A DNA stretch of 64,000 bases from Bordetella parapertussis. Lineage in GTDB: Bacteria > Pseudomonadota > Gammaproteobacteria > Burkholderiales > Burkholderiaceae_B. A program made the translations under genes and the position numbers. The notes under the pieces are model-generated. The model was not told where the DNA came from. It ran no database searches and saw nothing but the letters and a program-made list of their open reading frames with translations. Shown one piece after another: positions 45,738 through 54,098 of the stretch. The stretch is taken from positions 7,235 to 71,234 of the forward strand of contig CAMDNZ010000014.1 of the NCBI GenBank assembly GCA_945903445.1, written 5' to 3'. The first letter of the stretch is position 1. Every line of letters begins with the position of its first letter.

Positions 45738-46825
45738 CCCGATACCCTGTTATCCACCGTACGTTGCAAAACCTGCTCTAGCGCTGCACGCGGCACGCCG
45801 CGCACGTGCGCGGCGCCAATGCGCGACATGAGTACAAACTTGATGTCGCCCCCCTCGGTCTTCTTATCGACCTGCATCAAGGCCACCCAACGCTCCAGGC
45901 CCAGGTCGGGTGCGCGCACGGGGCAACCGATGGCATCAACCACCGCCCGCACGCGCTCGACATCGGCGCATGCCAAGCCTTCCACCTCGGCCGACAGCTC
46001 GGCCGCCTGCACCATGCCGCAACCCACGGCCTCGCCGTGCAGCCAGGTGCCATAGCCCATACCGGATTCGATGGCGTGGCCGAAAGTGTGGCCCAAATTC
46101 AAGATGGCACGCAGTCCAAGATCGCGTTCGTCCTGCCCTACAACATAGGCTTTCAGTTCGCACGACCGGCCTATCGCATACGCTAGAGCGGCATCGTCCA
46201 AGGCACGCAGCGCCTGCACATTGGCCTCGCACCAAGACCAGAATTCCGAATCCAGGATCAGGCCGTACTTGACGACTTCGGCCAAGCCCGCCGACACCTC
46301 GCGAGCAGGCAGGGTACGCAGCACATCGGTATCGATCTCGACGGCAATCGGCTGATAGAACGCACCGATCATGTTCTTGCCCAAGGGATGATTGATGGCG
46401 GTCTTACCGCCCCCCGACGAATCGACCTGCGACAACAGCGTGGTAGGCACTTGAACGAAACGTACGCCCCGCATGTAGACGGCGGCCGCAAAGCCGACCA
46501 TGTCGCCGATCACGCCGCCGCCCAACGCAACCAGCACGGCGCGGCGATCCAGCCGTTCGGTCAGAAGCGCATCGAAAATCAGGTTCAGCGAGTCGTAGTT
46601 TTTATGTGCCTCGCCATCCGGCAGGGTGATGCGAATCACCCGCTTGCCCGTCGTCGCCAGGGCGCGTTCGACCCGCTCGGCATAAAGCGCCGCCACGGTG
46701 GGATTGGTGACGACCGCGATAGCGGTGGCGTTTGCGGGGATGGTGTCGGCCAACGCATCCAGACGACCCGGCGCAATGCGGATGGGATAACGTCCACCGG
46801 GGGTGTCGACTTCGACGATTTTCAT
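45734..46825 (-). CDS. aroB: 3-dehydroquinate synthase
   Basis: A 363-residue enzyme of the shikimate pathway converting DAHP to 3-dehydroquinate with NAD and a divalent metal. [19 protein letters not shown] is the NAD-binding region, then [20 protein letters not shown] and [11 protein letters not shown] bind the substrate. [14 protein letters not shown] and [10 protein letters not shown] supply metal-ligand histidines. It overlaps aroK upstream and dgt downstream by 4 bp each, so translation of all three is coupled. Confidence 0.97.
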   Translation of the reverse strand: MKIVEVDTPGGRYPIRIAPGRLDALADTIPANATAIAVVTNPTVAALYAERVERALATTGKRVIRITLPDGEAHKNYDSLNLIFDALLTERLDRRAVLVALGGGVIGDMVGFAAAVYMRGVRFVQVPTTLLSQVDSSGGGKTAINHPLGKNMIGAFYQPIAVEIDTDVLRTLPAREVSAGLAEVVKYGLILDSEFWSWCEANVQALRALDDAALAYAIGRSCELKAYVVGQDERDLGLRAILNLGHTFGHAIESGMGYGTWLHGEAVGCGMVQAAELSAEVEGLACADVERVRAVVDAIGCPVRAPDLGLERWVALMQVDKKTEGGDIKFVLMSRIGAAHVRGVPRAALEQVLQRTVDNRVSG

Positions 46826-47472
46826 TCGGGTTTCTCGAAAGCGATCAATTTAGGCAGCAGGCCGCGTACCAGCGACGACACCGGCACGCAGCCGGTCTCG
46901 ACCACCAGATGCGCCACCTCGCGATAGAGGGGGTCACGCTGCGACAGCAAACTGGTCAACGTGCCGCGGGGATCGGCCGTGGCCAATAACGGCCGGTTAC
47001 GGTCTCGGCAGGTACGGCGATAAAGCTCGTCGACGCTGGCCGATAGATACAACACCACGCCACGGTCATGCAGGTGCCGGCGATTCTCGTCGGCCAGCAC
47101 CGCGCCGCCGCCCGTGGCAAGCACGATTGCCCGGCGTTGGGTACACTCCGCAAGCGCCAGTGCCTCGCGTTTGCGAAAACCCGGCTCGCCCTCTATCTCG
47201 AAAATCACCGGCACCCGCACCCCGCAACGGGCCTCGAGCTCGTGGTCGAGGTCGACGAACGGTCGGCCCAGCGCCCGCGCCAGGCTGCGACCGATGGTGG
47301 TTTTACCGGCACCCATCATGCCAACCAGGAATATGGGCAAGTCGTGTTGAAGTTGAGCCAGCGGCCCGGCTGGCGCACAAGGGTCGGCGCACGGGCCATC
47401 GGACACCGGGACGTCGGCACACGGATCAGTCACCGGCGGGCAGCCGGACGAGGCGGGATGTATCGCGTTCAT
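46822..47472 (-). CDS. aroK: Shikimate kinase
   Basis: A 216-residue P-loop kinase phosphorylating shikimate at the 3-OH. The Walker A is [30 protein letters not shown] binds substrate and Mg, and LATGGGAVL is the shikimate-binding loop. A hydrophilic Pro/Asp/Cys-rich leader of about 45 residues precedes the kinase core, longer than in E. coli AroK. ATG 47472 is the most economical start; the frame remains open 23 codons upstream. An extended -10-like TGTGATAAT ends only a few bases before this start. Confidence 0.93.
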   Translation of the reverse strand: MNAIHPASSGCPPVTDPCADVPVSDGPCADPCAPAGPLAQLQHDLPIFLVGMMGAGKTTIGRSLARALGRPFVDLDHELEARCGVRVPVIFEIEGEPGFRKREALALAECTQRRAIVLATGGGAVLADENRRHLHDRGVVLYLSASVDELYRRTCRDRNRPLLATADPRGTLTSLLSQRDPLYREVAHLVVETGCVPVSSLVRGLLPKLIAFEKPE

Positions 47473-47584
47473 GGTTGCATTATCACATTGCACGCAGTTG
47501 CCTGCGCGCGACACTGTACTCCTATGCACCCCGATTTCCACACAAGCTGGGGTTTAGGCCACACTTACCCGTAAAATCGCCGCG

Positions 47585-50020
47585 ATGAGCAAGCCGCAGA
47601 AATCTCCCTCCCGCAAGACGCCGCCGCCCCGTGCTGGGTCGCCGATCATGCGTTTCTTTGTGAAATCGGCCATTTTCGCCAGCGGCCTGGCCCTGTGCGG
47701 CATGCTATTGGCGGGCATGGCGCTAGCGCTGGCCTGGCCTAATTTGCCCGACCTGACGGCCATGACCGATTACCGGCCACGCGTGCCGCTGCGGGTGTAC
47801 ACCGCCGACCGCGTCCTGATCGGCGAATTCGGCGAAGAGCGCCGCAACGTGCTGCGATTCAACGAGATCCCGGATGTCATGAAGTCGGCGGTTCTGGCGG
47901 CCGAAGACGACCGCTTCTACCAGCACGGTGGCATCGACTGGATGGGCGTCGCCCGCGCCGGTCTGACCAACTTGCGCAATATGTCCAAGACGCAGGGCGC
48001 CAGCACGATCACCATGCAGGTGGCGCGCAACTTCTATCTGTCCTCGGATAAGACCTATTCGCGCAAGTTCTACGAGCTGCTGCTGACCTTCAAGATCGAA
48101 GCCAGCCTGAGCAAAGACCAGATCTTGGAGCTGTACATGAACCAGATCTATCTAGGGCATCGCGCCTATGGCTTCGCTGCGGCATCGCGCACTTATCTGG
48201 GTAAAGTACTGTCGGAGGTCACGCCTGCCGAAGCCGCATTGCTGGCCGGCATCCCGAAGGCGCCATCGCGCTTTAACCCCATCGCCAACCGCACTCGCGC
48301 CGATCAGCGCCAAGCCTACATCCTCGATCGCATGTATCGCCTGGGCTATCTCACCGAGGCGGAGTTCAATCAGGCGCGTGCCCAGAACATCGTCATTAAG
48401 GCTGCCGAAGGCACCCCTGCAGGCGGCTATGCCGTACACGGCGAATATGTGGCCGAGCTGGCGCGCCAACTGCTCTACAACGTGTATCAGGACAACCTGT
48501 ATTCGCGCGGCATCAACATCTACACCACCGTGTTGGCGAAGGAACAAGAGGCCGCCTACCGTTCGCTACGCGAAGGCGTGCTGGACTACACCCGTCGCGC
48601 ACCTTATCCCGGCCCCGAAGACCAGGTGGACATGCCTGCCGGCATCGAGGGCAACGCCACTGCCTTGGACGAATTCCTGGACGTGGCTTTGGACAAACAC
48701 CAAGACAGCGCCGATCTGCTGGCGGCCGTCGTGCTGGCAGCGTCGCCCACCGAGATCAAGGTGGCGCGCACGTCCGCCGATATCTTCACCATCACCGACA
48801 AAAAACGCATCGGTGTCGTGGCGCGTGCCGTGTCGTCCAAAGCCGAACGGCCCCTGCAACGCGGCTCGGTCGTGTACGTGCGCAAGGTGAGCGATGACGA
48901 CTGGGAAATCCTGAACATGCCCTCGGTGCAGGCCGCGTTCACGGCGGTCTCGCCTACCGACGGCTCGATCAAGGCCATGGTGGGCGGCTTCGACTTCTAT
49001 CGAGGCAACTTTAACCGGGTGACTCAAGCCTGGCGTCAACCCGGCTCGAGCATCAAGCCGTTTATCTATGCTGCCAGCCTCGAGCGTGGCCTCACGCCCG
49101 GCACAATGATCTCGGATCAGCCGTTTACCCTTACGGCCGCGCAAACCGGCTCCAAGCCCTGGAACCCAAAGAACTACGGCGATCGGTACGAAGCGATGCT
49201 GACCATGCGCCAGGGCCTCTACAAGTCCAAGAACATGGTCACCATCCGCATCATGCAGGCGATTGGCCCGCAGTATGCGCAGGAATACCTAACCCGCTTC
49301 GGCTTCGATAAATCGCGGCAACCGCCTTTCCTGCCGACAGCACTGGGCGCAGGCGGCGTCACGCCACTGCAACTGGCAGGTGCCTACTCGGTGTTCGCCA
49401 ATGGCGGCTATCGCATCACGCCTTTTCTGATCGATCACGTCACCGACAGTGCGGGCAAGGTGTTGATGCAGTCCCGCCCGGTGACGGCAGGCGACGAATC
49501 GGCGCGCGCCATCGACGCTCGTACGGCCTATGTCATGGACGACATGCTACGCGGCGTCGCGACTTCCGGCACGGCAGCGCGCGCGCGCGCCACGCTGAAA
49601 CGCAACGATCTCGCAGGCAAGACCGGCACGACCAACCAGTCGGTGGATGCATGGTTTGCAGGCTACAGCCCGAACGTTGTGGCGATCGCCTGGCTTGGCT
49701 ACGACCAACCGAGGTCCTTGGGCGCGCGCGAGACAGGCGGCGGCGTGGCAATGCCCATTTGGATCGGCTACATGCAGGAAGCCTTGCGCGGTGTGCCCGA
49801 ACAAGCTCGCCGCGCGCGGCCCGATGGCTTGCTGGTCGAAGGAGGCGAAATGTATTTCTCGGAATTCCCGCCAGGGCAGGCCGTGGCACGCTTGGGGTTG
49901 CCGGTGCAGGATGCCCTGGGCGACTTCTTAAATACCTTGCCGACCGAACAAGACGCCGTAACGGCTTCGCCCAACCTGCGTAGCAACGATAGCAACTGGT
50001 CGCAGACCCTGAACTTCTGA
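47585..50020 (+). CDS. mrcA: Penicillin-binding protein 1A
   Basis: An 811-residue bifunctional peptidoglycan synthase. A short basic cytoplasmic tail and one membrane segment (about 25-50) lead into the glycosyltransferase domain: AAEDDRFYQHGGIDWMGVAR, GASTITMQVARNFYLS, ELYMNQIYLGHRAYGF. An OB-like domain follows around 320-420. The transpeptidase serine lies in QPGSSIKPFIYAA, and KTGTTNQSVDAWFAGYSP is the KTG box. It polymerises and cross-links the cell wall from the inner membrane. It diverges from aroK, and a hairpin terminator follows. Confidence 0.97.
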   Translation: MSKPQKSPSRKTPPPRAGSPIMRFFVKSAIFASGLALCGMLLAGMALALAWPNLPDLTAMTDYRPRVPLRVYTADRVLIGEFGEERRNVLRFNEIPDVMKSAVLAAEDDRFYQHGGIDWMGVARAGLTNLRNMSKTQGASTITMQVARNFYLSSDKTYSRKFYELLLTFKIEASLSKDQILELYMNQIYLGHRAYGFAAASRTYLGKVLSEVTPAEAALLAGIPKAPSRFNPIANRTRADQRQAYILDRMYRLGYLTEAEFNQARAQNIVIKAAEGTPAGGYAVHGEYVAELARQLLYNVYQDNLYSRGINIYTTVLAKEQEAAYRSLREGVLDYTRRAPYPGPEDQVDMPAGIEGNATALDEFLDVALDKHQDSADLLAAVVLAASPTEIKVARTSADIFTITDKKRIGVVARAVSSKAERPLQRGSVVYVRKVSDDDWEILNMPSVQAAFTAVSPTDGSIKAMVGGFDFYRGNFNRVTQAWRQPGSSIKPFIYAASLERGLTPGTMISDQPFTLTAAQTGSKPWNPKNYGDRYEAMLTMRQGLYKSKNMVTIRIMQAIGPQYAQEYLTRFGFDKSRQPPFLPTALGAGGVTPLQLAGAYSVFANGGYRITPFLIDHVTDSAGKVLMQSRPVTAGDESARAIDARTAYVMDDMLRGVATSGTAARARATLKRNDLAGKTGTTNQSVDAWFAGYSPNVVAIAWLGYDQPRSLGARETGGGVAMPIWIGYMQEALRGVPEQARRARPDGLLVEGGEMYFSEFPPGQAVARLGLPVQDALGDFLNTLPTEQDAVTASPNLRSNDSNWSQTLNF

Positions 50021-50036
50021 CGACCCAGGAAAACCA

Positions 50037-50066
50037 CCGGGTGCCTGCATGCAGGCCCCGGGTTTT
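50037..50066. terminator. Bidirectional terminator between mrcA and cyaY
   Basis: CCGGG-T-GCCTGCATGCAGGC-CCCGG contains a perfect 14-bp palindrome (50043-50056) inside 5-bp outer arms. TTTT follows on the plus strand, and TGGTTTTCC follows on the minus strand. It can end both the mrcA and the cyaY transcripts. Confidence 0.8.
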
Positions 50067-50076
50067 CGATCGGAAT

Positions 50077-50412
50077 TTACAGCTTGATGTTCAGCGGCGT
50101 GTTTGCCGCAGCCGAACAGATTTGCGACAAGGCGTCGTGCAAGGGGGGGCCGCCCCGCGTATCCAGCCAGATCTGGCCGTCGTAACGGTAGTGAAAGCCG
50201 CCGGTGCGAGCCGCCAGCCACAGTTCTTGCATGGCCGCCTGGCTGTTGACCACGATGGTCGTACCGTCCTCGAACACCAGATTGAGCACGTTGCCATTGC
50301 GTGTCACCTCGATATCGAGATCGACATCGTCACGTGCCGACCAATCGTCGGCCTGGCTTTCGATCTGGTCCAGGGTGTGCTCGGCCAACGCAAGGAATTC
50401 GGTTTCGTTCAT
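50077..50412 (-). CDS. cyaY: Iron donor protein CyaY (frataxin)
   Basis: A 111-residue bacterial frataxin that binds iron and modulates iron-sulfur cluster assembly. The acidic first helix starts MNETEFLALAEHTLDQIE. DVDLDIEVTRNGNVLNLVF, IVVNSQAAMQELWLA and GFHYRYDGQIWLDTR are the beta-sheet signatures. ATG 50412 is chosen because the family begins here; the frame is open 26 codons upstream without conservation. It is divergent from lptM with 55 bp between. Confidence 0.95.
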   Translation of the reverse strand: MNETEFLALAEHTLDQIESQADDWSARDDVDLDIEVTRNGNVLNLVFEDGTTIVVNSQAAMQELWLAARTGGFHYRYDGQIWLDTRGGPPLHDALSQICSAAANTPLNIKL

Positions 50413-50467
50413 AATCCAACCTGCACGATTAACGGAGTAAATTGTGATCCACTTGGCGACTTGCCGT

Positions 50468-50644
50468 ATGGTTTCTCGCATTGTAGCCATTGCGGCTTTG
50501 GCAGGGGCTGCCGCTGGCTGCGGTTATAAAGGCCCACTGTATTTGCCACCGCCTCCGCCCATGCCGGATGCCAAACCGCCCGCTGCGGCTACCGAAATCC
50601 GCCCCGACGCCTCGGCCCCTAAATCGTCCAGCAAGCAGCAATAA
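50468..50644 (+). CDS. lptM: Small LPS-translocon lipoprotein LptM (YifL-like)
   Basis: A 58-residue lipoprotein. After a basic start and hydrophobic core, the lipobox LAGAAAGC places the lipidated cysteine near residue 18, followed at once by GYKGPLYLPPPPP, the diagnostic LptM sequence. The remainder is a Pro/Ala/Ser-rich tail. LptM assists LptD maturation in the outer membrane in E. coli. ATG 50468 gives a normal signal peptide; a GTG eight codons upstream is less likely. In relatives it commonly precedes lysA directly, but here a carbonic anhydrase gene intervenes. Confidence 0.9.
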   Translation: MVSRIVAIAALAGAAAGCGYKGPLYLPPPPPMPDAKPPAAATEIRPDASAPKSSSKQQ

Positions 50645-50743
50645 ACGTTTATATATAGGGCAAAAGTATTGCCCCTGTTGCCCTTGGAACCGACCCTGTT
50701 TATTTTAAAAATATCCATCGGTTTTGCCGCGTTCAAGCCGGGG

Positions 50744-50792
50744 CCTCCACTACCGTCAGTATGTAGACACCTCCATTTACAGTCAGTATTAT
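50744..50792 (+). promoter_or_regulatory. Carbonic anhydrase promoter with paired direct repeats
   Basis: TAGACA (50764-50769), a 17-bp spacer and TATTAT (50787-50792) match the sigma70 consensus at five of six bases each. The direct repeats CCTCCACTACCGTCAGTAT (50744-50762) and CCTCCATTTACAGTCAGTAT (50770-50789) are 26 bp apart. One fills the promoter spacer and the other sits just upstream of the -35. This arrangement would suit a regulator binding two sites. A GGGCAA-AAGTA-TTGCCC hairpin at 50658-50674 may end the lptM transcript. Confidence 0.6.
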
Positions 50793-50848
50793 CATGAAGC
50801 TCAATGCTAGAGTTGAGTTAACAGACCTGACTAAATGTGAGCGTCGAC

Positions 50849-51592
50849 ATGGAAAACCAGCATTCTGCTTTGCAAGCGTCTCGCCGAGACGTTCTAAAAA
50901 AAACCTTGGCGTTGTCGACGTTGACCGTCACTGGCGCAGCCGGCCTGAGCGTGTCGAACGTCTCTTACGCAGCGTCTCTGACAAAAAGCGAACGAGACAA
51001 AATGACGCCAGACGCCGTCATCGAGCAGTTCAAACAGGGCAACCTGCGTTTCCGTGAAAATCGCTTGATCAAACACGATTTCACGGCGCAAAAGCGCAGC
51101 AGCGCAGCCGGGCAGTTTCCGGCGGCAGTCATCCTCAGTTGCATCGATTCCCGCGCACCGGCAGAGATCCTGTTCAATGCGGGCATTGGCGAAACCTTCA
51201 ACGCGCGGGTCGCCGGTAACATCAGCAACGACGACATCCTCGGCAGCCTGGAGTTTGCCTGCGAAGTGGCAGGTGCCAAGCTCGTGCTCGTGATGGGGCA
51301 TACTGGATGCGGCGCGATACGGGGGGCCATCGACAATGCCGAATTAGGGCATTTGACGGGTCTGCTGGACAAGATCAAACCGGCCATTGCAAGTACCGAA
51401 TACGCCGGCGAACGCAAAGGAAGCAATTACGGATTCGTCGACGCCGTCGCCCGCCGCAACGTCGAGCTGACGGTTCAAAGCATTCGCAAGAACAGTTCGG
51501 TGTTGAAGAATCTCGAAGACAAAAAGCAGATCAAGATCGTCGGTGCCATGTATCACCTGAACGGTGGCAAAGTCGATTTTTGGGAGGCTTAA
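50849..51592 (+). CDS. Beta-class carbonic anhydrase with Tat signal
   Basis: A 247-residue zinc enzyme interconverting CO2 and bicarbonate. An N-terminal twin-arginine signal, SRRDVLKKTLALSTLT, and a following Ala-rich stretch ending near SYAAS predict export to the periplasm. The zinc ligands lie in LSCIDSRAP (Cys, with its Asp-Arg dyad) and MGHTGCGAI (His, Cys). ATG 50849 is preferred; a GTG four codons upstream is possible. The gene sits between lptM and lysA with its own promoter and terminator and flanks less GC-rich than its neighbours, suggesting it was inserted there. Confidence 0.9.
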   Translation: MENQHSALQASRRDVLKKTLALSTLTVTGAAGLSVSNVSYAASLTKSERDKMTPDAVIEQFKQGNLRFRENRLIKHDFTAQKRSSAAGQFPAAVILSCIDSRAPAEILFNAGIGETFNARVAGNISNDDILGSLEFACEVAGAKLVLVMGHTGCGAIRGAIDNAELGHLTGLLDKIKPAIASTEYAGERKGSNYGFVDAVARRNVELTVQSIRKNSSVLKNLEDKKQIKIVGAMYHLNGGKVDFWEA

Positions 51593-51607
51593 GTCCTGAC
51601 GTCCTGG

Positions 51608-51640
51608 CTTGCGCGGCGAGGCCGTCGCGCAAGTCCTTTG
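51608..51640 (+). terminator. Terminator of the carbonic anhydrase gene
   Basis: CTTGCGCG-GCG-AGG-CCG-TCGCGCAAG forms an 8-bp perfect stem extended by further pairs, followed by TCCTTTG, 16 bp after the stop codon. Confidence 0.6.
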
Positions 51641-51749
51641 TAGCGAATCACCATGTGCGGCGCAGGTCTCTCGCCTGCATGGCAGGGTGTGCAAAGCCGG
51701 CTGGGCAAGGTATGCTCTGCGGCTTAATCGATCGCACGCACTTCTATCC

Positions 51750-53039
51750 ATGACGCAGCCCCCCGCCTTGCCCGACCTCGTGGGCACCCCCCATTTTCAT
51801 TATGTCGACGGCATCCTGCATGCCGAATCCGTCTCGTTGGCCGACCTGGCAAGCAAGATGGGCACGCCCCTGTACGTTTACTCGCGTGCCGCGCTGCAAG
51901 CCGCCTATGTTCGCTATAGCGATGCCGTCGGCGAGCGCGACGTGCTGGTGTGCTACGGCATGAAGGCCAATTCGAATTTGGCAGTGCTCAAAGAATTCGT
52001 TCGTCTGGGTGCAGGCTTTGACATCGTATCGGGTGGCGAATTGCAGCGCGTCCTCAGCGTAGGTGGCGACCCCGCCCGCATCGTGTTCTCGGGCGTGGGC
52101 AAACTCGACTGGGAGATGCGTGCCGCCTTGCAGGTCGGCGTCAAGAGCTTCAACGTCGAGTCCGAGGCCGAACTGCGCCGTTTGTCGGCGATCGCCAAAG
52201 ACATGGACCTGCGCGCACCGGTGTCTTTGCGCGTCAATCCCGACGTCGATGCCAAAACGCACCCCTACATTTCGACCGGTCTAAAAGAAAACAAGTTTGG
52301 CATCGCCATCGAGCAAGCGGTCGACGTCTATCGCCTGGCCCACGCCTTACCGGCCATCGATATCGTGGGTGTCGATTGCCACATCGGCTCGCAACTCACC
52401 GACATCAGCCCCTACCTGGATGCGCTGGACAAGCTGCTCGATCTGATCGACACCTTGCGCACCGAAGGCATCGTGATCCACCATCTGGACATTGGGGGTG
52501 GCTTGGGTATTCGCTACACCGACGAGACGCCCGCCTCGCCCGCTGCGCTGTTGGATCGCGTATTCGAGCGCCTGAACGCACGCGGTCACGGCGGCATGCA
52601 AGTGGTGATGGAGCCGGGCCGCTCCCTGGTCGGTAACGCAGGCGTATTGCTGACGACGGTGCAATATCTCAAGCACGCTGATGCACGCAACTTCGCCATC
52701 GTCGATGCCGCTATGAACGACCTGCTGCGTCCCAGCCTCTATCAAGCCTGGCACGGCGTGGTGCCAGTGGCCGCGCACGGCGGGTCGGTCCGGCGCTACG
52801 ACATCGTCGGCCCGGTATGCGAAAGCGGCGACTGGCTGGCCAAGGATCGCGACTTGGCCTTAGCACAAGGCCAGGTGCTGGCGCTGGAATCCGCCGGTGC
52901 CTACAGCATGGCCATGAGCAGCAACTACAACACGCGCGGCCGGGCCGCCGAAGTCCTCGTCGATGGTGCACACTTTCATGTCGTGCGCCATCGCGAAACC
53001 TTCGAAGATCAAATCCGCGGCGAATCGACTCTGCCCTGA
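51750..53039 (+). CDS. lysA: Diaminopimelate decarboxylase
   Basis: A 429-residue fold-type III PLP enzyme making L-lysine from meso-diaminopimelate. The Schiff-base lysine is in CYGMKANSNLAVL. GVDCHIGSQLTDISPY and HLDIGGGLGIRYTDE bind the PLP phosphate, and GPVCESGDWLAKDR carries the active-site cysteine of the partner subunit. ATG 51750 is chosen because conserved sequence begins here; an in-frame start 47 codons upstream lies in the carbonic-anhydrase terminator region. It needs a promoter between 51641 and 51749, which I could not assign. Confidence 0.96.
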   Translation: MTQPPALPDLVGTPHFHYVDGILHAESVSLADLASKMGTPLYVYSRAALQAAYVRYSDAVGERDVLVCYGMKANSNLAVLKEFVRLGAGFDIVSGGELQRVLSVGGDPARIVFSGVGKLDWEMRAALQVGVKSFNVESEAELRRLSAIAKDMDLRAPVSLRVNPDVDAKTHPYISTGLKENKFGIAIEQAVDVYRLAHALPAIDIVGVDCHIGSQLTDISPYLDALDKLLDLIDTLRTEGIVIHHLDIGGGLGIRYTDETPASPAALLDRVFERLNARGHGGMQVVMEPGRSLVGNAGVLLTTVQYLKHADARNFAIVDAAMNDLLRPSLYQAWHGVVPVAAHGGSVRRYDIVGPVCESGDWLAKDRDLALAQGQVLALESAGAYSMAMSSNYNTRGRAAEVLVDGAHFHVVRHRETFEDQIRGESTLP

Positions 53040-53042
53040 GGG

Positions 53043-54062
53043 TCAACGCTGCTCGGACGTGTAGGGTACCCGGCCTTCCAAGGGATACGCCGGGTCGTTG
53101 AAACCCGGCGTCGAAGAATGGCCGGGCGCGACCAGACTCTCGATGAGCGCCTCGTCTTCAGCGGTGAAGCGATAGTCCTGGGCACGGACATAGCTTTGCC
53201 ATTGCTCGAGCGTGCGCGGACCGGCAATCACTGAAGTGACCCGGCGATTGTTGAGCACCCAGCCCACCGCCATGTCGACCGGCGCGATATTGCGTTCAGC
53301 CACATAGGCGCGAATTTTGTCGGCGATGTCGACCGACTCGGCACGCCATTCTGTTTCCATCATCCGCTTGTCGTTGCGCGCCGCCCGCGAGCCGGGATCG
53401 GGCGCGACACCCGGTGCGTATTTGGCCGTCAACACGCCGCGCGCCAGCGGGCTGTACGACACAACACCCAAGCCGTAGTGATGCGCTGCGGGCAACTCTT
53501 CGACCTCGGCTTGGCGGCTGACCAGGTTGTACAGCGGCTGGCTAGCGATGGGCCGGTCGATACCTTCGGCATCGGCCAAGTGTGCGATCTCGGCAATACG
53601 CCATCCACGGAAATTGGACACGCCGAAATAGCGCACCTTGCCCGATCGGATCAAGTCGCCTATCGCACGCACCCCTTCGCCCAGCGGCGCCTCGAAATCG
53701 GCCCGATGGAAGTACAACAGATCGATGTAATCGGTGCCCAGACGCCGCAAGCTGTTCTCGACCGCTTCGATGATCCACTTGCGCGAATTACCCCGGCTAT
53801 TAGGCCCCTCGCCCATGGGATTGCCGAATTTGGTCGCCAAAACCCAGTCGTCGCGCGACGCGATGATGCCGCGCCCCACCACCTCTTCGGTGATCCCTTT
53901 CTGGTACACGTCGGCCGTGTCGATGAAATTCACGCCATGCACTTTGGCATGCGCGATGATCAAGTGCGCCTCGGCTTCGGCGGTCGGCCCGCCGAACATC
54001 ATCGTGCCCAGGCACAAACGGGACACCTTCAGGCCACTGTGGCCCAGGTAACGATAGGTCAT
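53043..54062 (-). CDS. Aldo/keto reductase
   Basis: A 339-residue (alpha/beta)8 NADPH-dependent oxidoreductase. The start MTYRYLGHSGLKVSRLCLGT is typical. The catalytic tetrad is visible as FIDTADVYQKG (Asp, Tyr), VLATKFGNPMG (Lys) and LLYFHRAD (His). VIAGPRTLEQWQ near the C-terminus binds the NADPH 2'-phosphate. It resembles general YajO/potassium-channel-beta-like reductases acting on small aldehydes; the substrate is unknown. It converges with lysA (3 bp apart) and precedes the cytochrome c biogenesis genes on the minus strand. Confidence 0.9.
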   Translation of the reverse strand: MTYRYLGHSGLKVSRLCLGTMMFGGPTAEAEAHLIIAHAKVHGVNFIDTADVYQKGITEEVVGRGIIASRDDWVLATKFGNPMGEGPNSRGNSRKWIIEAVENSLRRLGTDYIDLLYFHRADFEAPLGEGVRAIGDLIRSGKVRYFGVSNFRGWRIAEIAHLADAEGIDRPIASQPLYNLVSRQAEVEELPAAHHYGLGVVSYSPLARGVLTAKYAPGVAPDPGSRAARNDKRMMETEWRAESVDIADKIRAYVAERNIAPVDMAVGWVLNNRRVTSVIAGPRTLEQWQSYVRAQDYRFTAEDEALIESLVAPGHSSTPGFNDPAYPLEGRVPYTSEQR

Positions 54063-54098
54063 GCGACGCGCTCCAGAATCAAGGGGTGAAGGCGTGCG

